This document shows positions 5,939 through 8,832 of a stretch of DNA of 8,832 nucleotides, in pieces. How positions within the stretch are numbered: the first letter of the stretch is position 1; each line of letters starts with the position of its first letter. The translations under genes were made by a program, and so were the position numbers. The stretch comes from Desulfobacca acetoxidans (GTDB lineage Bacteria; Desulfobacterota; Desulfobaccia; Desulfobaccales; 0-14-0-80-60-11), in contig DYJG01000075.1 of NCBI GenBank assembly GCA_020723225.1, forward strand, positions 1 to 8,832. Direction: 5' to 3'. The notes beneath the pieces were generated by a model. That model ran no database searches. It saw only the letters and a list, made by a program, of their open reading frames with translations, and was not told the origin of the DNA.

Positions 5939-5943
5939 TAAAG

Positions 5944-8250
5944 ATGCGCCGCTTCCCTTTTCTGGTCACCCGACACGCCTTGGCCCTGATCCTGGTGATC
6001 AATCTACTCCTGCTGGGAATCAGCATCTATCTGGGGGTCATCTCCGCCAACCAGATGAGGCAGATCGTCAAGGAGGATTTCAACCAGCAGCAATTGGTGC
6101 TGGCCCAGCATACCGCCGGGTTACTGGAACAGGACATCCATTTCTTGAAGAGGGAATTGAGCACCCTCAACTTTTCCCCTTCCATCCAATACCTGGAGCC
6201 CCTCACCTGGGCCAACCGCATGCGGGCTACTCTCTCCAGCGTCCGGGAGGATGGGGTGGTGGAAATCCGGCGCCTCGACGCGGACGGCGCCAGGGCCTAC
6301 CTGGTGGACGCCCGGGGCGTGGACCAGGTAATTTCCGGTTCCTTTCGAAACGCTTCGTATCTGGAGTGGGCCCGCCAGCCTGAAAATAAAGGCCATATCT
6401 ATGTAAGCCCCATATCCACCCACATCCCCAACTACATGGGCCGGCTCATCCTCGTTATGGCCGTGCCCACCTATGAGGAATCGGTGGATGAGAGCCATCC
6501 CCACCCTTCCGGAGCCATGTCCGGGGCCCTGGTCTTTTACATCGACGTTCATCATCTGGCCAGCAAATTCACCCGCCAGATCCGCAGCGGCAAGACCGGA
6601 TACGCCTGGATTATGGATAACCAGGGGACCTTTCTGAGCCACCCGGAGCGGGAGTTCATCGGCAAGAACGCCTTTACGGTCCGCAAAGAACGGATGCCGG
6701 CCATCTCCTTCGACGAAATCAACGAGATTCAGCGGGAGAAGATGCTCACCGGCCAGGAAGGCTGGGGCACATATATTTCCGGCTGGCACGGCGGCATTGC
6801 CGGGGAGATCCACAAACTTATCGCTTACTCCCCGGTGCGTCTCACCGAACCGGTCGTGGGCAAGGACCCGAAAACCGCGCCCTCCTGGTCGGTGGCGGTG
6901 GTGGCCCCGGCCAGCGAGGTGGAGGGAGTGGTGCATTCCCTCTATCTTCGGCAATTCATCCTGCAAGTGATTATCGGCTTCTTTGTCCTTTCGGGCACCA
7001 TCGTCATGCTCAACTTCCGTTACGAGCGGCAATTTTCCGCATCCTTGGAAAAGGAGGTCAATCGCAAAACCGAGGAGTTGCAGAAATCCGAGGCCCGGTA
7101 CCAGGCCCTGGTGGAAAACGCCGCAGACCTCATCTACACCGTGGACGAGAAGGGCCACATTCTGTCCATCAACCGCTTTGCCGCCAATCTCTTTACCACT
7201 GCTTTTCCCGGTAAAACCGAAGGCGAGGTCGACCCCCGGGAATTTTTCGGCCGCCATCTTTACGATATCTTCGACAGGAAATCCGCGGACTTCCACCTGG
7301 AATGGCTGAAGGAGGTAAAGGAGACCGGCCGCACCCGCAACAAACGCCACGAAGTGGCCATCGGCGACCATGAATTCTGGTTCTCCACCAGCATCGTGGG
7401 GTTGCGGAATGATCAGGACCAAATTTTCGCCTATGAGATTATTTCCCGGAACATCACCGGCCGCAAGGCGATGGAGGACCGTTTGGTCAGCATGGAAAAA
7501 CTGGCATCCCTGGGGACCCTGGCCGCGGGCGTGGCCCACGAAATCAATAATCCGGTGGCAGTAATCCTGGGATTCACCGAACACCTCCTGGACCAGACCG
7601 ACGAACTCCCGGAAGTCCATGAGACTTTAAGAATCATCGAAGAAGAGGGGCTGAAGTGCAAAAAAATCGTGGAAAATCTCCTCACTTTTGCCCGCAGCCC
7701 TGAAAAAACCGAAACCAGCGCGGATATCAGCGGCATCTTGGAACAGATGCTGGCGGTGGTGCAAAATACCCTGCTGATCAAGAAAATTCGCATGGAAAGC
7801 AATCTGGCCCCGAATCTCCCCCGGGTTAAAGGTGATCCCCGGGAATTGCAGCAGGTCTTTATCAATCTCATCAACAATGCCATGGACGCCATGAAAGGCG
7901 GGGGCCTGCTGAAAGTGGACACCCGTCTGACCCCGGACGGCAAACGCGCGGCCATCGATTTCACCGACACCGGCAACGGCATTCCCAAAGAGAGCCAGGC
8001 CAAGATTTTCGATCCCTTCTTTACCACCAAAAAGGTGGGGGAAGGCACCGGCCTGGGCCTGTCGGTAAGTTACGGCATTATCAAAAAATTCGGGGGTAAT
8101 ATCATTTTTACCAGTTACCCTGCCGATGAATACCCGGAAAAACACGGCACCACTTTCACGGTCTATCTCCCGGTAACCTCGGAATCGGAGGCGGAGGCCT
8201 CCCCCAGGGAAGGAGAGCGATCCGTACCCTTGGAACCCTTTGTTTATTAA
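5944..8250 (+). CDS. Membrane sensor histidine kinase (dCache-PAS-HisKA-HATPase, NtrB-like)
   Basis: A 768-residue sensor kinase. Transmembrane helix 1 spans about 12-34. A periplasmic region of about 300 residues (35-333) has the double-Cache layout, with the typical GKTGYAWIMDNQGTFLSHP at 216-234. Helix 2 spans about 337-357, followed by a short coiled coil (365-383) and a PAS domain (about 384-505). The dimerisation domain has its phospho-accepting histidine H532 in GVAHEINNP. The ATPase domain has an N box around N641-N645, DTGNGI (675-680), FDPFFTTK (689-696) and GEGTGLGLS (699-707). All catalytic motifs are intact. HEINNP and the overall layout place it with NtrB/ZraS-like kinases. Cache domains of this kind often bind small organic acids or amino acids; the ligand here is unknown. 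An in-frame TAA at 5935 means the ATG at 5944 is the first possible start. Its partner receiver follows after 22 bases. Confidence 0.95.
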   Translation: MRRFPFLVTRHALALILVINLLLLGISIYLGVISANQMRQIVKEDFNQQQLVLAQHTAGLLEQDIHFLKRELSTLNFSPSIQYLEPLTWANRMRATLSSVREDGVVEIRRLDADGARAYLVDARGVDQVISGSFRNASYLEWARQPENKGHIYVSPISTHIPNYMGRLILVMAVPTYEESVDESHPHPSGAMSGALVFYIDVHHLASKFTRQIRSGKTGYAWIMDNQGTFLSHPEREFIGKNAFTVRKERMPAISFDEINEIQREKMLTGQEGWGTYISGWHGGIAGEIHKLIAYSPVRLTEPVVGKDPKTAPSWSVAVVAPASEVEGVVHSLYLRQFILQVIIGFFVLSGTIVMLNFRYERQFSASLEKEVNRKTEELQKSEARYQALVENAADLIYTVDEKGHILSINRFAANLFTTAFPGKTEGEVDPREFFGRHLYDIFDRKSADFHLEWLKEVKETGRTRNKRHEVAIGDHEFWFSTSIVGLRNDQDQIFAYEIISRNITGRKAMEDRLVSMEKLASLGTLAAGVAHEINNPVAVILGFTEHLLDQTDELPEVHETLRIIEEEGLKCKKIVENLLTFARSPEKTETSADISGILEQMLAVVQNTLLIKKIRMESNLAPNLPRVKGDPRELQQVFINLINNAMDAMKGGGLLKVDTRLTPDGKRAAIDFTDTGNGIPKESQAKIFDPFFTTKKVGEGTGLGLSVSYGIIKKFGGNIIFTSYPADEYPEKHGTTFTVYLPVTSESEAEASPREGERSVPLEPFVY

Positions 8251-8272
8251 GTCACCAGGCCTGGAGGAAAAA

Positions 8273-8677
8273 ATGGCGGAGCAGTTACTCGTGGTGGATG
8301 ATGAACCCAATATGCTGAGATTGCTGAAAACCATCCTCATGGACAAGACCGGCTATGAGGTGGCCACTACTAACAATCCCCTGGAAGTCAGCAAGATGCT
8401 TCAGGAAAAGACCTACGACCTGGTGGTCACCGACCTGAAGATGCCCCTGGTGGACGGCATGGATCTAATCGAGATCATCAAAAAGATCGATCCCCTCATT
8501 CCCATTATCATCATCACCGCGTACGGGACCATGGAGACCGCGGAAGAGGCCGTGCAAAAAGGCGCCTATGATTTCATCACCAAGCCCTTCCGCAAGGAAA
8601 CCATTCTCATTACCATCAAACGCGCCCTGGAATGGAAAAAGATGCAGAAGGAACTGGCCGCGTTGAAGAAACAGTGA
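8273..8677 (+). CDS. Stand-alone response regulator receiver (NtrC-type receiver, no output domain)
   Basis: A 134-residue CheY-like receiver. The acidic pair D9-D10, phospho-acceptor D54 (in TDLKMP), switch T82 (in ITAYGT) and K104-P105 (in FITKPF) are all present, so it should accept phosphate from the kinase 22 bases upstream. The sequence is most like receivers of NtrC-family activators. It ends with a helical tail, ALEWKKMQKELAALKKQ, resembling the linker that normally leads into an AAA+ domain. No AAA+ or DNA-binding region follows. The ATG at 8273 is preferred over an in-frame TTG at 8240 because GGAGG lies five bases upstream and the TTG would overlap the kinase gene. The TGA stop lies at the edge of a heptamer repeat. 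Either it is a genuine single-domain regulator acting by protein contact, or a relic of a truncated NtrC-type protein. Strong conservation of the receiver favours the first. Confidence 0.93.
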   Translation: MAEQLLVVDDEPNMLRLLKTILMDKTGYEVATTNNPLEVSKMLQEKTYDLVVTDLKMPLVDGMDLIEIIKKIDPLIPIIIITAYGTMETAEEAVQKGAYDFITKPFRKETILITIKRALEWKKMQKELAALKKQ

Positions 8678-8696
8678 GCTGTAAGCTGTGAGCAGA
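8676..8696. repeat. Short heptamer repeat at the receiver stop codon
   Basis: Three 7-base units, GAGCTGT, AAGCTGT and GAGCAGA, begin inside the TGA stop of the receiver gene. Read with the preceding base they give TGA (8675), TAA (8682) and TGA (8689), one in each frame. They resemble the reverse complement of the tract at 8788-8832 (GAGCAGT, AAGCAGT units), so the two form an inverted pair. Confidence 0.7.
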
Positions 8697-8720
8697 AGAT
8701 GTCAACCATGTTTGCTTACA

Positions 8721-8758
8721 ATTGGCCGGTTTTAAGGGCTTGGCAATGGATTTTTTTT
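8721..8758 (+). terminator. Probable intrinsic terminator after the receiver gene
   Basis: ATTG (8721-8724) and CC (8726-8727) can pair with GGCAAT (8742-8747), leaving one bulged G; two G-U pairs may extend the stem. After GGA comes a run of eight T. The T-run is convincing, but the stem is weak and imperfect, so this is tentative. Confidence 0.45.
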
Positions 8759-8787
8759 CCGGAACGGCCTCGGCTCCCCGAAATTCG

Positions 8788-8832
8788 ACTGCTCACTGCT
8801 TACTGCTCACCGCTCACTGCTCACTGCTCACT
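8788..8832. repeat. Heptamer tandem repeat ACTGCTC, running off the window
   Basis: Six full 7-base units, ACTGCTC, ACTGCTT, ACTGCTC, ACCGCTC and ACTGCTC twice, are followed by ACT at the window edge, so the tract probably continues. The consensus differs at one or two positions from the ACTGRYC tract at 694-798. No gene is visible between it and the receiver stop codon. Confidence 0.9.

Noticed and set aside
6121..7620. Minus-strand open frame of 499 codons opposite the histidine kinase
   Set aside because: It is a shadow of the kinase reading frame with no recognisable domain and no ribosome binding site.

Overview
The window looks like chromosomal DNA from a free-living, probably anaerobic, Gram-negative bacterium. 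GC-rich codon use, a TauE/SafE permease next to UspA-type proteins, a Cache-PAS-NtrB-like histidine kinase and a possible Rex/HcpR-type operator fit a sulfate-reducing or related deltaproteobacterium (Desulfobacterota). That assignment is inference; no taxonomic marker gene is present.

Layout. On the minus strand, from right to left, are an 867-residue dikinase-like protein (779-3382) and, 209 bases further on, a tandem universal stress protein cut by the left edge (1-569). A 442-base divergent region (3383-3824) separates these from a plus-strand operon of three genes: a 97-residue signal-peptide/one-helix protein (3825-4118), a TauE/SafE permease (4143-5162) and a single-domain UspA protein (5181-5603). 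The operon ends at a strong intrinsic terminator (5635-5664). After a 340-base spacer come a two-component pair: a membrane histidine kinase (5944-8250) and a stand-alone receiver (8273-8677).

The divergent region is the most information-rich part. It holds two copies of a GTTGC-N5-GCAAC dyad whose centres are 120 bases apart. One overlaps the -35 box of the leftward candidate promoter and the other sits at the predicted start of the rightward one. A third palindrome, close to the Rex (and HcpR/CRP) consensus, covers the rightward -35 box. Downstream is a leader of about 240 bases with hairpins that cannot all form together. The dikinase-like gene and the permease operon therefore look like one co-regulated divergent unit, possibly under redox control.

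A second theme is the spacer DNA. Five tracts of degenerate 7-base tandem repeats sit against gene boundaries: two directly upstream of start codons (usp at 569, kinase at 5944), two reaching into or touching stop codons (dikinase-like gene, receiver gene), and one at the right edge that is an inverted partner of the repeat at the receiver stop.

The dikinase-like protein keeps the ATP-binding and phosphohistidine domains of PEP synthase. In place of the PEP/pyruvate barrel it has about 290 residues I do not recognise, so its phosphoryl acceptor is unknown.
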